Shown: positions 8,696 to 17,278 of the stretch, piece by piece | Numbering within the stretch: position 1 is the first letter of the stretch | How the letters are laid out: the number at the start of each line of letters is the position of its first letter | NCBI GenBank assembly: GCA_018110985.1 | Contig: JAGAWT010000025.1 | Location: forward strand, 91,970-155,969 | Direction: 5' to 3' | DNA length: 64,000 nt | Source of the DNA: Oscillospiraceae bacterium | Lineage (GTDB): Bacteria; Bacillota; Clostridia; Oscillospirales; Ruminococcaceae | Position numbers and translations under genes: made by a program | Notes under the pieces: generated by a model | The model's database searches: none | What the model was told of the DNA's origin: nothing | The model's input: only the letters and a program-made list of their open reading frames with translations

Positions 8696-9778
8696 CTACT
8701 CTTCTTCGCTCGTGCCGTGAAGGAAAGTGCGTATCTCCGAGACTGTCCCTTCATCGTCTATGAGAGAGCAGAGCGCTTCTATGCGGGCTTTCTCCATCAT
8801 CTCATACACAGAAGCCTCGTCCAGCCCCCTTGACTTCATATAGGTGAGCACCTCTGCGGCAGGCTTTCCCAGTGTTGCGCCGTGAACACCCTCCACATCC
8901 TCCTCTGTGCAGAGGATAAGGGGAACGCTCTGGTTCACCACATTGTCGCTCATCATCAGCACATCCTCGGTCTCACTGCCCACAGAGCCTGCGGAACCGG
9001 TCTTGAAGTCGATAGTGGCTTTTGTCAGCTTGTATGCCTCGTCCTTCAGGACACCCTTGATGTCTATGCGGGAATCCGTCCCTTTTCCTCTCTGGAATGC
9101 TGCCACATTGGATTCAAGGCGCTCCCTGCCCTTGACGATATATGCCATATCCAGCTTCAGGCTGCTTTCCCTGCCCGCCATATTGGAGCGGCTCCCGAAA
9201 TAGGTGCGTCCGCCGGAGACTATGGCCTCCACAAGCTCAAAGCTGCCTTTTTCCTCATGGAAAGTACCTATGTCGTTGATAAAGTCCGCCTTGTCCGAAA
9301 GGTGCTGCACCTGTATCAGCTTCAGGGAAGCGCCCTTTCCTATGTGTACCTTGGTCTGGAAGCCTGCCTTTGCGCTTATGCCCTCATCAGAGTAGAATTT
9401 CTCTATGACCGTGGCACTCACGCCGTCGGGGACATTTATCTCAACGGCGCTGAGAACAGCATCCCCGTCCTTGTAGCGGTTCTCGATCACAAGAGTCCCT
9501 TCTGCCGCCGTCAGTTTGTACACAGGGGTGTTCGTATCCTTTATGAGCCTGTCAAAGTCGGGACCCGTGCCGCTTACGATCTCATCGGAAAACAGTGCTT
9601 TCTCTATGGCGGCATTTGACCTTGCATCTATGCTGCTGCCCGGGGCTGCGGTTTCATCCGCCTTCCAGCCTGCGGGAAGTGCAAAGGACAATGCAGAGGC
9701 ATTTAAAGGCATATCTACCTCTGTACCGTTCATTTTGAGCCATTTCCATGTAATGCATGGAAGAAGATCTATATACAT
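8696..9778 (-). CDS. sufD: SufD-like Fe-S cluster assembly protein
   Basis: Part of the SufBCD scaffold that builds Fe-S clusters in the cytoplasm. The 360-residue protein has the beta-helix SufB/SufD core, with SNMAGRESSLKLDMAYIVKGRERLESNV and VLMMSDNVVNQSVPLILCTEEDVEGVHGAT split over its middle and C-terminal halves, and HGAT in the usual helical C-terminal region. It is shorter and more divergent than SufB, as expected for SufD. It starts 12 nt after sufB. No sufS or sufU follows: a terminator does. Confidence 0.88.
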   Translation of the reverse strand: MYIDLLPCITWKWLKMNGTEVDMPLNASALSFALPAGWKADETAAPGSSIDARSNAAIEKALFSDEIVSGTGPDFDRLIKDTNTPVYKLTAAEGTLVIENRYKDGDAVLSAVEINVPDGVSATVIEKFYSDEGISAKAGFQTKVHIGKGASLKLIQVQHLSDKADFINDIGTFHEEKGSFELVEAIVSGGRTYFGSRSNMAGRESSLKLDMAYIVKGRERLESNVAAFQRGKGTDSRIDIKGVLKDEAYKLTKATIDFKTGSAGSVGSETEDVLMMSDNVVNQSVPLILCTEEDVEGVHGATLGKPAAEVLTYMKSRGLDEASVYEMMEKARIEALCSLIDDEGTVSEIRTFLHGTSEEE

Positions 9779-9790
9779 TGCCGCTCCTTT

Positions 9791-11203
9791 CTATCCTATG
9801 GCGCCTATCATCTCAAGGCGGATAAGATTATTCATCTCAACGGCATATTCAAGGGGCAATTCCTTGGAAACGCTGTCGGCAAAGCCGCTTACGATCATGG
9901 CCTTGGCTTCTTCCTCCGAAAGACCTCTGGACATGAGATAGAAAACGGTCTCATCGCTTATCCTGCCTATCTTCGCCTCATGACCCACATCACATTCCGA
10001 TGTGCGTATGTCCATGGCGGGGATGGTGTCGGAACGGGACTCGCTGTCAAGCATAAGTGATGTGCAGGACACGGCGCATTTGCTCCCCTTTGCCTGAGGA
10101 GTGACCACTACCGCACTTCTGAATATGTTGGCACCGCCGCCCTTTGAGATGGAACGGGTATTTACCACGGAGGAGGTATCGGGAGCGTTGTGGATGACCT
10201 TGCACCCTGTATCCAGCTCCTGATCCGTATTCGCAAAGGCTATGCCTGTGAAGTCGGAGCGTGCTCCCCTGCCCTCAAGCCTGCTGGTAGGGTACAGATA
10301 GGAGATGTGGGAGCCGAAGGATCCGGAGATCCACTCTATAACGCCTCCCTCTTCCACCTTTGCCACCTTGGTATTGAGGTTGTACATATTCTTGGACCAG
10401 TTTTCAATGGTGGAATAGCGGCAGCGTGCGTTTTTCTTCACATATATCTCTACTGCTCCCGCATGAAGATTTGCCACATTGTACTTCGGAGCGGAGCAGC
10501 CCTCAATGAAGTGGAGATCCGCCCCCTCATCAACTATGATGAGAGTATGCTCAAACTGTCCCGCACCCGGTGCATTGAGCCTGAAATAGCTTTGCAGAGG
10601 TATCTCCACCTTTACTCCCTTGGGAACGTACACAAAGGAGCCGCCAGACCACACTGCGCCGTGAAGTGCCGCAAACTTGTGCATGGTGGGAGGGATGAGC
10701 TTCATGAAGTGCTCCTTCACCATGTCGGCATATTCGCCTTTGAGAGCACTTTCAAAGTCGGTGTATATAACGCCCTGTTCCTCCACATCCTTGCGGACAT
10801 TGTGATAAACGAGCTCTGAATCGTACTGGGCGCCCACTCCCGCAAGGGACTTTCTCTCCGCCTCGGGAATACCCAGCAGTTCAAAGGTCTTTTTGATATC
10901 TGCGGGAACATCCTCCCAGTCTGCAGACATCTTGGTATTGGGGCGGACATAGGTCACGATATTGTCCATGTTCAGCCCGTCTATTGAGGGTCCCCAGTCG
11001 GGAACAGGTATCTCATTGTACAGCTTTAAGGATCTCAGTCTGAACTCTTTCATCCATTCCGGGTCGTCCTTTTCCTCGGAGAGCTTCTTCACGATGCTCT
11101 CCGTAAGGCCTCCCTCTATCCTGTAAGCATCCTCATCAAGGTTCCTGACATCGTACTTGGTCCTGTCGATGTCGGCGACCTGTGTTTTTTCCTTTTCAGC
11201 CAT
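9791..11203 (-). CDS. sufB: SufB Fe-S cluster scaffold protein
   Basis: Main scaffold subunit of SufBC2D. The 470-residue length is typical. Diagnostic stretches are VYHNVRKDVEEQGVIYTDFE, AALHGAVWSGGSFVYVPKGV, the cysteine-containing FIEGCSAPKYNVANLHAG, YSTIENWSKNMYNLNTK and the C-terminal TSECDVGHEAKIGRISDE. Directly downstream of sufC (14 nt) and upstream of sufD. Confidence 0.96.
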   Translation of the reverse strand: MAEKEKTQVADIDRTKYDVRNLDEDAYRIEGGLTESIVKKLSEEKDDPEWMKEFRLRSLKLYNEIPVPDWGPSIDGLNMDNIVTYVRPNTKMSADWEDVPADIKKTFELLGIPEAERKSLAGVGAQYDSELVYHNVRKDVEEQGVIYTDFESALKGEYADMVKEHFMKLIPPTMHKFAALHGAVWSGGSFVYVPKGVKVEIPLQSYFRLNAPGAGQFEHTLIIVDEGADLHFIEGCSAPKYNVANLHAGAVEIYVKKNARCRYSTIENWSKNMYNLNTKVAKVEEGGVIEWISGSFGSHISYLYPTSRLEGRGARSDFTGIAFANTDQELDTGCKVIHNAPDTSSVVNTRSISKGGGANIFRSAVVVTPQAKGSKCAVSCTSLMLDSESRSDTIPAMDIRTSECDVGHEAKIGRISDETVFYLMSRGLSEEEAKAMIVSGFADSVSKELPLEYAVEMNNLIRLEMIGAIG

Positions 11204-11217
11204 TTTGCAGCCTTTCC

Positions 11218-11952
11218 TTATTGAAACTGTTCAAAACCGTTGGTGTTGATATTGTCTATGAGCTCTCTGCCGCCCTCTTTTACCACCTTGCCGTCCACCA
11301 GCACATGAGTGCGGTCAACCTCAAGGGATTCGAGTATCTTGGTGCTGTGGGTGATTATCATCAGAGCGCCGCCCACTTCCTTCTTGTAAGCCTCTATCCC
11401 CTGTGAAACTATGCGCACCGCATCCACATCAAGTCCGGAATCGGTCTCGTCAAGGATGGCGAGCTTGGGGCGCAGCACAAGGAGCTGGAGTATCTCAGCC
11501 TTTTTCTTTTCGCCGCCTGAAAAACCTACATTCAGATCTCTTGCGGCATAGGAAGGATCCATATCAAGGGCAGCCATAGCCTTCTCCAGCTTTTCGTTGA
11601 AAAGCCTCATCCTTATGCGTTCCCCCGTCACCTGTTCAAGAGCCGTTCTCAGGAAGCTCTTGAGTGTGATACCGGGCACCTCCACGGGGTTCTGAAAGGA
11701 AAGGAATATACCTCTTTTTGCGATCTTGTCCGTGGACTCTCCCGTGATATCCTCACCGTCAAAGAAAACGCTCCCCCCCGTGACTTCGTATTCGGGGCTC
11801 CCCATGATTGTAAAGCCAAGAGTGGATTTTCCGGCGCCGTTGGGACCCATTATGACATGGGTCTCCCCCTCACCCACAGAAAGGTCGATACCGTTCAGAA
11901 TGGGCTTCTCGCCTGCGTTTGCGGCAAGACCCTTTATTTCAAGCAGTGGCAT
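11218..11952 (-). CDS. sufC: SufC Fe-S assembly ATPase
   Basis: ABC-type ATPase driving the SufBCD scaffold. Walker A GPNGAGKST, signature FSGGEKKKAE and Walker B LAILDETDSGLD are all visible, followed by the H-loop IITHS. The start at 11952 (MPLLEIKGLA) is preceded by GGAGG with 7-nt spacing and gives 244 residues; the reading frame is open further upstream through a hairpin-rich leader that is unlikely to be coding. First gene of the sufCBD operon. Confidence 0.95.
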   Translation of the reverse strand: MPLLEIKGLAANAGEKPILNGIDLSVGEGETHVIMGPNGAGKSTLGFTIMGSPEYEVTGGSVFFDGEDITGESTDKIAKRGIFLSFQNPVEVPGITLKSFLRTALEQVTGERIRMRLFNEKLEKAMAALDMDPSYAARDLNVGFSGGEKKKAEILQLLVLRPKLAILDETDSGLDVDAVRIVSQGIEAYKKEVGGALMIITHSTKILESLEVDRTHVLVDGKVVKEGGRELIDNINTNGFEQFQ

Positions 11953-11965
11953 GATAAACCTCCGT

Positions 11966-12060
11966 TCGGGCGGGAACACCCGCCCATATGAGCATGTATT
12001 CATATGTGTTCATAGGAACACCTATTCACACATTCTAAATCTGCGGCGGGATCACCGCCG
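11966..12060 (-). promoter_or_regulatory. suf operon 5' leader with three hairpins
   Basis: The predicted suf transcript starts near 12060 and meets in order CGGCGG/CCGCCG (12044-12059), GTGTTC/GAACAC (12006-12021) and GGGCGGG/CCCGCCC (about 11967-11984). The last hairpin ends just before the GGAGG of sufC, so it could control ribosome access. No known riboswitch class was recognised. Confidence 0.45.
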
Positions 12061-12066
12061 TTTCCA

Positions 12067-12095
12067 ATTATATACTATTTTGGTACAATAAACAA
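12067..12095 (-). promoter_or_regulatory. Promoter of the suf operon
   Basis: Minus-strand TTGTTT (12095-12090), 17-bp spacer and a perfect TATAAT (12072-12067), about 115 bases upstream of the sufC start. Confidence 0.75.
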
Positions 12096-12152
12096 TTGAC
12101 ACTCTGCATAAATCACACAAATATATGCCCCATCTTTTATGCACAATAGATG

Positions 12153-12257
12153 ATACTGATTTTTGACCGATGTATAGACAAGAAACAAGCCACAAATGCT
12201 TGAATATATGGCATTTGCGGCTTGGAGATCGTCTATACATCGAGGAAGAATCAGTAT
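12153..12257 (+). repeat. 105-bp palindromic element, copy 1
   Basis: Imperfect palindrome with ends ATACTGAT/ATCAGTAT. Folding gives stem 8, internal loop 7x7, stem CGATGTATAGAC (12 bp), internal loop 6x6, stems of 6 and 5 bp around a 1x1 mismatch, and a 15-nt apical loop starting GCTTGAATATA. It lies 56 bases past the comEC stop, where no ordinary terminator is visible. This copy alone is flanked by the direct repeat GATG on both sides, which might be a target duplication or chance. Confidence 0.85.
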
Positions 12258-12313
12258 GATGCATAATTGATCTCTTTTTTGATACACAGAGGATCCGTGC
12301 AGAAGATAAAGGC

Positions 12314-14077
12314 TTAACGGCAGATGACCCCGTATGCATCCCCCTTTTCCATGGTCACCCTTTCCTCAGTTACACTTACGCTCCATCCGCCGACACTGTA
12401 TGTTTCGGGCTTGTCTATGTCAATGAGCACCGCATTGCGGCAGTATTTCCTGTAGTAAGGGAACAGCTTTTCCATACAGATTATCACATCTGCCTTTTCA
12501 AAGGGCAGGGTCTTTTCATCCTCACCGTTCACAAAGACATTTCCATCACGGGAGACCCCCTCGGCGGCTGCAAGACCCTCCTCAAAAAGAACAGTGTCGG
12601 GTCTTATAAGCTCATAGGCGCACTGAAAGGAAAAAGCAAGAAATACAGAAGCCGCAAAGATACATATCGCAGTCTTTTTGCTTTTGGAAAGTACCGTTCC
12701 CCCAAGTGAGACCGCACCGGCCGTACACAAGAGGATGATATGTGGAGAGGGCACGGCAGGAAATAAAGATGCACCGAAAAAAGCAGCTTTCAGTATCACA
12801 GCCGCCAGTATCCTGCACACCATGAAAAGGAAGGAGGAAAGCTCGGGAAAGACAGGAGAAAGGGCTGCCGAAAGGTAGGAAATGCCCACTTCCGCAGAAA
12901 TGATCGGAGAAAGAAGAAGATTCGACAAAGGAGATATTACGGACACTTCATCAAAGAATACCGCTCCCGCAAAGGATACGCAAAGAGAGGCAAATACCAC
13001 CGAAAGAAGGGTCCTTATGGGAGCAGGCAGGCAAAAAGGCTCATCGTCAGCAGCCTTCTTTTCATGCTCCTGTTCCAGAAAATGCTCTATGGCAACGGGA
13101 ATGACCCCCGCACCCATAACTCCTGCCACCGACAGTACAAAAGAAACATCCGTCACGCATAAAGGGTCAGACACGGCGATCAATGCTGCGGCTGTCATCA
13201 GGGATGTAAGCGGATCACTGCGCCTTTTTGCCACAGGCGCAAAAAGCAGAACCGCAAGCATTATAAAGGCTCTCACCGCAGAGAGGGCAAAGCCCGAAAG
13301 CACACAGACCATAAGACCCGCTGCCGTACCGAAGAGAAAGCGCAGCTTTTTCCGCCTGCCTGCAAGTCCTGCCGCAAAGGCTGCAACAACAGAGAGATGA
13401 AGCCCGGAAACGGCAGTGATGTGACCCAGTCCCGCAGCCCGCAATCCTTCCTTTGACTCCTCCGACAGCTCCGATGCACGGGAGCCGAAAAGTGCGGATA
13501 TAACAAGTTCATCCGGATCCGAAAGGGAAATGCCCCTTATCATGCCGCAGACCCTGCTTCTGAAGGAAGACACCGCCGCCATAAAGCCGCTTTGAGGACG
13601 CACATTCTCTATATGCGGCCTGAACATCACAAGAAAGACGGATCTTGAGGTGTAGTAGCTTTTGTTTACCGTAGGACACATGAGCTTTCCGGAAGCGGTG
13701 AACCTGTCTCCCGCCGCATACCCCGAATCACGGCCGACATAAAGCCCTATCTTCCCCTTTGTACCGTCCGGAAAAACTGTTTCACAGACATAAAAGGGCT
13801 TGTCATTCCCGTATTCGGCAGCCACCTTACATTCAAGCACCAAAGACTGCCCTTCCAGGGCAGCAGTCTTTTCTGCGGCAGTGTATGCGGTCAGATACAG
13901 GAGCGCCCCCACAGACAGAGTGACAGCAAAAAGGCGTGCCCGGTCTTTAAGAAAGAGCGACACGCCCAGGATCCCGATGCAGACGGGGATCACAAGATCG
14001 CCGCTGCCTATGCACGCCCCGCAGAGGAGCATCCCGCAGAGAAAGCCTGCCGCCGCATTCGCCGTGCGCCGTGACAT
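12314..14077 (-). CDS. ComEC/Rec2-family membrane protein lacking the metallo-beta-lactamase domain
   Basis: ComEC forms the inner-membrane channel for DNA uptake in natural transformation. The 587-residue product has two N-terminal hydrophobic segments, the OB-like DUF4131 region, then the competence domain with the hallmark GLGHITAVSGLHLSVVAAF (about 210-230) and many membrane helices. Full-length ComEC usually ends in a metallo-beta-lactamase domain; here the last roughly 90 residues (from PDTVLFEEG) contain no HxHxDH motif, so that domain is lost or replaced. It overlaps the chemoreceptor stop by one base (TGATG). No other competence gene is in the window. Confidence 0.82.
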   Translation of the reverse strand: MSRRTANAAAGFLCGMLLCGACIGSGDLVIPVCIGILGVSLFLKDRARLFAVTLSVGALLYLTAYTAAEKTAALEGQSLVLECKVAAEYGNDKPFYVCETVFPDGTKGKIGLYVGRDSGYAAGDRFTASGKLMCPTVNKSYYTSRSVFLVMFRPHIENVRPQSGFMAAVSSFRSRVCGMIRGISLSDPDELVISALFGSRASELSEESKEGLRAAGLGHITAVSGLHLSVVAAFAAGLAGRRKKLRFLFGTAAGLMVCVLSGFALSAVRAFIMLAVLLFAPVAKRRSDPLTSLMTAAALIAVSDPLCVTDVSFVLSVAGVMGAGVIPVAIEHFLEQEHEKKAADDEPFCLPAPIRTLLSVVFASLCVSFAGAVFFDEVSVISPLSNLLLSPIISAEVGISYLSAALSPVFPELSSFLFMVCRILAAVILKAAFFGASLFPAVPSPHIILLCTAGAVSLGGTVLSKSKKTAICIFAASVFLAFSFQCAYELIRPDTVLFEEGLAAAEGVSRDGNVFVNGEDEKTLPFEKADVIICMEKLFPYYRKYCRNAVLIDIDKPETYSVGGWSVSVTEERVTMEKGDAYGVICR

Positions 14078-15435
14078 CAGCTTCCCACTATCCTGTTCAT
14101 CCTGCGCACCTCTTCGGAGACGCTGCGGGCGATCTCTGCACTCTCCTCGGAAGTCTGGGAGGTCTGGGACACAACATAGGATATATTCTCTATCTTAACT
14201 TTCACAGCCTCGATGGAATCCGCCTGTGAACGGGTAAGCTCTGCGATCCTTTTGGAATGTTCGCTGGAACGCTGTGAAACACTTATGACATCTTCCATCC
14301 TCTCCGCCACCCTGTGGGCGCAGCCCGTACCGTTTTCAACGGCGGCGATGGTGGTCTCTATGAGAGCAGATGTATTCTTCGCAGCTTCGGCGGACTTTGT
14401 GGCAAGGTTCCTTACCTCGTCTGCCACCACCGCAAAGCCCTTTCCCGCAGAGCCTGCTCTCGCAGCCTCCACAGCCGCATTGAGAGCCAGTATATTTGTC
14501 TGGAAGGCAATATCCTCTATGGTCCTGATAATGGAATTTATCTGCTGGGAGGCATCATCTATCTGCTCCATTGCACAGACCATGGAATGTACCTCGCCGT
14601 TGTTTTCCGTAAGGCTCTTCACGCTCATCTCGGCAGCCTCCGCCGCCTTTCCCGCCTCGCCAAGGCACTGGCCTGCCTCCGAAAGGACTCCCATTATATC
14701 CCTTGATATCTCGCTGATAGTGCTCTCCTGTTCCTCCGCACCCGCAGAGAGAGTAGTTGATATCTGCTCCATCAGACCAGCTGTAGAGTCAAGGCTCTGA
14801 GCCGCAACGGAGACCTGCTCCAGAATGCTGCGCTGCTCGCCAGCCATCCTGCCTGTGTCTTCCATCTGAGCATTTACCGTCACAAGAAGGGATTCCGCCT
14901 TTTCCTTTGAAGAAGCGGAGTCGTTTATAAAATCCGCAGTGCATTTGAGAAGGTACTGGAGCATGACACCTGCGATATTCAGACCCAGAAAGCCTTCTAT
15001 GATCTGGGGCAGGGTGTTGTTTGCGTATACCTTGTCCATGAAAAAGAAGGAAACGATTATCACAAGGTCGGTGACTGCCCACTGTATCAGCAGGTTCCGC
15101 CTGTCGTAATAAACACAGGAAAGAGCCATGGAAGCAGCCACGAGCGGGAACATATTGGCAAGCTCTCCCTTTGTCATGCTGATGAAGAGTATGGCAGCGA
15201 GCTGCAGGCTGGACAGTATGAAGCCCCTTGATATCCTTGATGCCCTGTTCCTGAGAATGACCATGCCAAGACCCGCAAAGACAGCGGTAAGCACTATCAC
15301 TATGCCCTGAGCCGAATGACCCGTCAGAAGATTGTATATGCCGAATATCAAACAGGTAGCAGTGATGAATATCGTATGAGTGATTATTATTTTTTCCGAT
15401 ATCTTGTTTTCTATATTTATCCTGTCGTTTGACAT
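14077..15435 (-). CDS. Methyl-accepting chemotaxis protein with an integral-membrane input region
   Basis: Chemoreceptor signalling to CheA/CheW. The N-terminal third (about residues 15-180) has roughly six hydrophobic helices joined by short loops, with no large extracellular ligand domain and no clear HAMP. The C-terminal signalling domain carries the invariant hairpin [32 protein letters not shown] in overlapping parts and ends MNRIVGS. Such a receptor would sense through the membrane, for example bilayer or redox state (inference). A consensus promoter precedes it and comEC is coupled behind it. Confidence 0.9.
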   Translation of the reverse strand: MSNDRINIENKISEKIIITHTIFITATCLIFGIYNLLTGHSAQGIVIVLTAVFAGLGMVILRNRASRISRGFILSSLQLAAILFISMTKGELANMFPLVAASMALSCVYYDRRNLLIQWAVTDLVIIVSFFFMDKVYANNTLPQIIEGFLGLNIAGVMLQYLLKCTADFINDSASSKEKAESLLVTVNAQMEDTGRMAGEQRSILEQVSVAAQSLDSTAGLMEQISTTLSAGAEEQESTISEISRDIMGVLSEAGQCLGEAGKAAEAAEMSVKSLTENNGEVHSMVCAMEQIDDASQQINSIIRTIEDIAFQTNILALNAAVEAARAGSAGKGFAVVADEVRNLATKSAEAAKNTSALIETTIAAVENGTGCAHRVAERMEDVISVSQRSSEHSKRIAELTRSQADSIEAVKVKIENISYVVSQTSQTSEESAEIARSVSEEVRRMNRIVGS

Positions 15436-15473
15436 CCTTCCGCTTCACCGCCTTCTTGTCTGCAATTGAGTAA

Positions 15474-15502
15474 ATTATATCACACAATATCCGCATTGTC
15501 AA
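15474..15502 (-). promoter_or_regulatory. Promoter of the chemoreceptor-comEC operon
   Basis: Minus strand TTGACA (15502-15497), 17-bp spacer, TATAAT (15479-15474): a perfect sigma-A consensus about 40 bases before the chemoreceptor ATG. Confidence 0.85.
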
Positions 15503-15584
15503 CGATTTTTTACAAACAGTCAGCATAGAATGACATTTTTCCCCATGCTGATATCCGGTCGTTTTAACAGGATAAACAAATAAG

Positions 15585-15611
15585 GGCTGCCCGCATCCTA
15601 TGCCGGCAGCC
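15585..15611 (-). terminator. Terminator after the PH/coiled-coil/SHOCT gene
   Basis: Minus-strand stem GGCTGCC/GGCAGCC with an inner GGCAT/ATGC extension, followed by CTTATTTGTTT. Confidence 0.75.
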
Positions 15612-15624
15612 GTTTCAAATATCA

Positions 15625-17100
15625 TCAGTAAAGGGTCGCTATGAGCTTCTTCTTCTCCTCCGCAAACTCCTCGGGAGACATGGTATCCCGCCTTGCGGCA
15701 AGCTCTCTCATGGCACTCTCAAAGACTCCAAGATCTCCGGATGAAGAAGCTGAAGGTGCCTTGGGCGCTGCCTTGGTCTTCTTCTCTGTCTTCCTGCTCT
15801 CCTCGGCAGCCTTCGCAACTTCTTCGGCAGCTTTGCGTTCAGCTTCCGCTCTTGCTGCTTCCTCGGCAGCCCTGCGCTCAGCCTCAGCCTTTGTTGCTTC
15901 CTCAGCAGCCCTGCGCTTCTCTTCCGCCTTTGCTGCTTCCTCGGCAGCCTTGCGCTCAGCCTCAGCCTTTGCTGCTTCCTCAGCAGCCCTGCGCTCCTCT
16001 TCCGCCTTTGCCGCTTCTTCGGCGGCTTTTCGCTCTGCTTCAGCCCTTTCGGCTTCTTCGGCGGCTTTCTTTGCAGCCCTTTCCTGCTCGGCAATACGCC
16101 TTGCCTCTTCGGCACCGGGCAGCTCTGTTATGGGCGGGAGCTCCAGCTCCTCAAGGGCATCGCCTGCAGCAGGCTTTACCTTGGGAGGCTTCTTCCTGTC
16201 TGCCTTTATCTCCTCCACGGAGTCGTTTATGTCCGCAGCCGGAGGAGCACTCTCAAGAGCCACAGCCGCTGCTGCCATATCCTCGGAGGAAATGGCATCC
16301 ACAGCATCGTCCCCGCCGGCACTCACCTTCTTGGGAGCTTTCAGCTTCTTGTATTCAAGGTCGGGTACCTGGTCGGGCCCGTCGTGCTTTACGGTCTTGA
16401 GCCTTTTCTTGGGGGCAGAGATATCCTCTATGCCATCGTGCTCACCGCTGCTCACTATGGTTCCGCTCTCTACAAGAGCTGACAGCTTCTCAAGAGCCTT
16501 CAGATCTTCTTCAAGGTCGGCGGTAAAGTCAAGTATGGAGGGCTTTTTCTTTGCCTTGGGCACGGCTGCGGGGATGGACGGGTCGAAGTAGATGCTGCGC
16601 TTTTCGGGCTCCTCCGAAGGAGCGGGAACAGCCTTTTTCTGCTCTGCCTCCTGCTTCTGGAGCTCGGACAGCTTTCTTTCTCTCTCCTTCTCCTTGCTGC
16701 GCTCGAATTTCTTCATGTGAGCCGCATGGACTTCCTTTATCTGCTCGACTACCTTCTGCACATTCGGCAGACAGGGCACAATTATCCTTTTCCTGTGAAC
16801 TATCCCCTTGATATTGGTGTCACACTGGATAAACAAGGGCAGGGTCTTTACCCTGTCGTTGATATAGATCTTTGTGATGTCCTCAAGAGGGATAACGAAC
16901 CTGCAGTACACAGGGTCGCCCTCCATGGTGCCCTCCTGCTCCATGACGAATGACTCTCCGTACAGATGCTGAGCGGTTATGGTAAAATAAATGCTCTGTG
17001 GCTTTGCAAAAGCGGACTCTTTGAACTGGGTCTCGTAATTAGCCACCATTTTTTCTGTATGAGCCGCTGCATAGGCAGCCGAATCAAAACCATTTGCCAT
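15625..17100 (-). CDS. PH-like / Ala-Glu coiled-coil / SHOCT domain protein
   Basis: No close family is recognised. Residues about 35-115 look like a bacterial PH-like beta domain (SIYFTITAQHLYGESF ... IPLEDITKIYINDRV). A charged Lys/Glu segment and an acidic low-complexity region follow, then a long Ala/Glu/Arg helix built from at least six 13-residue repeats of the type AERKAAEEAAKAE, probably a coiled coil. The last about 35 residues (ESAMRELAARRDTMSPEEFAEEKKKLIATLY, in parts) fit a SHOCT module. No signal peptide. The start is the ATG at 17100 with GGAG nine bases upstream; an in-frame TTG at 17106 is possible. It is a single-gene unit with its own promoter and terminator. Confidence 0.7.
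   Translation of the reverse strand: MANGFDSAAYAAAHTEKMVANYETQFKESAFAKPQSIYFTITAQHLYGESFVMEQEGTMEGDPVYCRFVIPLEDITKIYINDRVKTLPLFIQCDTNIKGIVHRKRIIVPCLPNVQKVVEQIKEVHAAHMKKFERSKEKERERKLSELQKQEAEQKKAVPAPSEEPEKRSIYFDPSIPAAVPKAKKKPSILDFTADLEEDLKALEKLSALVESGTIVSSGEHDGIEDISAPKKRLKTVKHDGPDQVPDLEYKKLKAPKKVSAGGDDAVDAISSEDMAAAAVALESAPPAADINDSVEEIKADRKKPPKVKPAAGDALEELELPPITELPGAEEARRIAEQERAAKKAAEEAERAEAERKAAEEAAKAEEERRAAEEAAKAEAERKAAEEAAKAEEKRRAAEEATKAEAERRAAEEAARAEAERKAAEEVAKAAEESRKTEKKTKAAPKAPSASSSGDLGVFESAMRELAARRDTMSPEEFAEEKKKLIATLY
15808..16045 (-). repeat. 39-bp tandem repeat encoding an Ala/Glu helix
   Basis: About six units of 39 bp inside the coding region, alternating between two types (AERK... 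and EERR/EKRR...), which gives a 78-bp higher-order period. Units are in frame, so copy number changes would lengthen or shorten the helix without frameshift. Confidence 0.75.
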
Positions 17101-17155
17101 ATTCAATAACTCCGTTTCTTAGAGGCTGTAAACAAAATAACTTCCGTTAAGTAAA

Positions 17156-17184
17156 ATTATATCATAAAGTTAAAAAAATGTCAA
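17156..17184 (-). promoter_or_regulatory. Promoter of the PH/coiled-coil/SHOCT gene
   Basis: Minus strand TTGACA (17184-17179), 17-bp spacer, TATAAT (17161-17156), a perfect consensus about 56 bases before the ATG. Confidence 0.85.
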
Positions 17185-17278
17185 AATTATTACAGCCTTT
17201 TGATGCGAAAATTATTTGAAGGAAATTTGTTTAAATTGCACAAAGGAATTTATCATGACCTTTCCCGCTTATGGAATA

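Noticed and set aside
12149..12261. GATG direct repeat as a target-site duplication of a mobile element
   Set aside because: Only copy 1 shows it; copies 2, 3 and 4 have no matching direct repeat, so transposition with a 4-bp duplication is not supported.
12075..12339. Short open frames over the palindromic elements with a shared peptide of the type MYRRSPS...CLYIGQKSV
   Set aside because: They recur only because the 105-bp element is repeated; they lack ribosome binding sites and vary in frame and end.
15641..16591. Ser/Ala-rich antisense frame opposite the coiled-coil gene
   Set aside because: Low-complexity shadow of the Ala/Glu repeats; no start signal.
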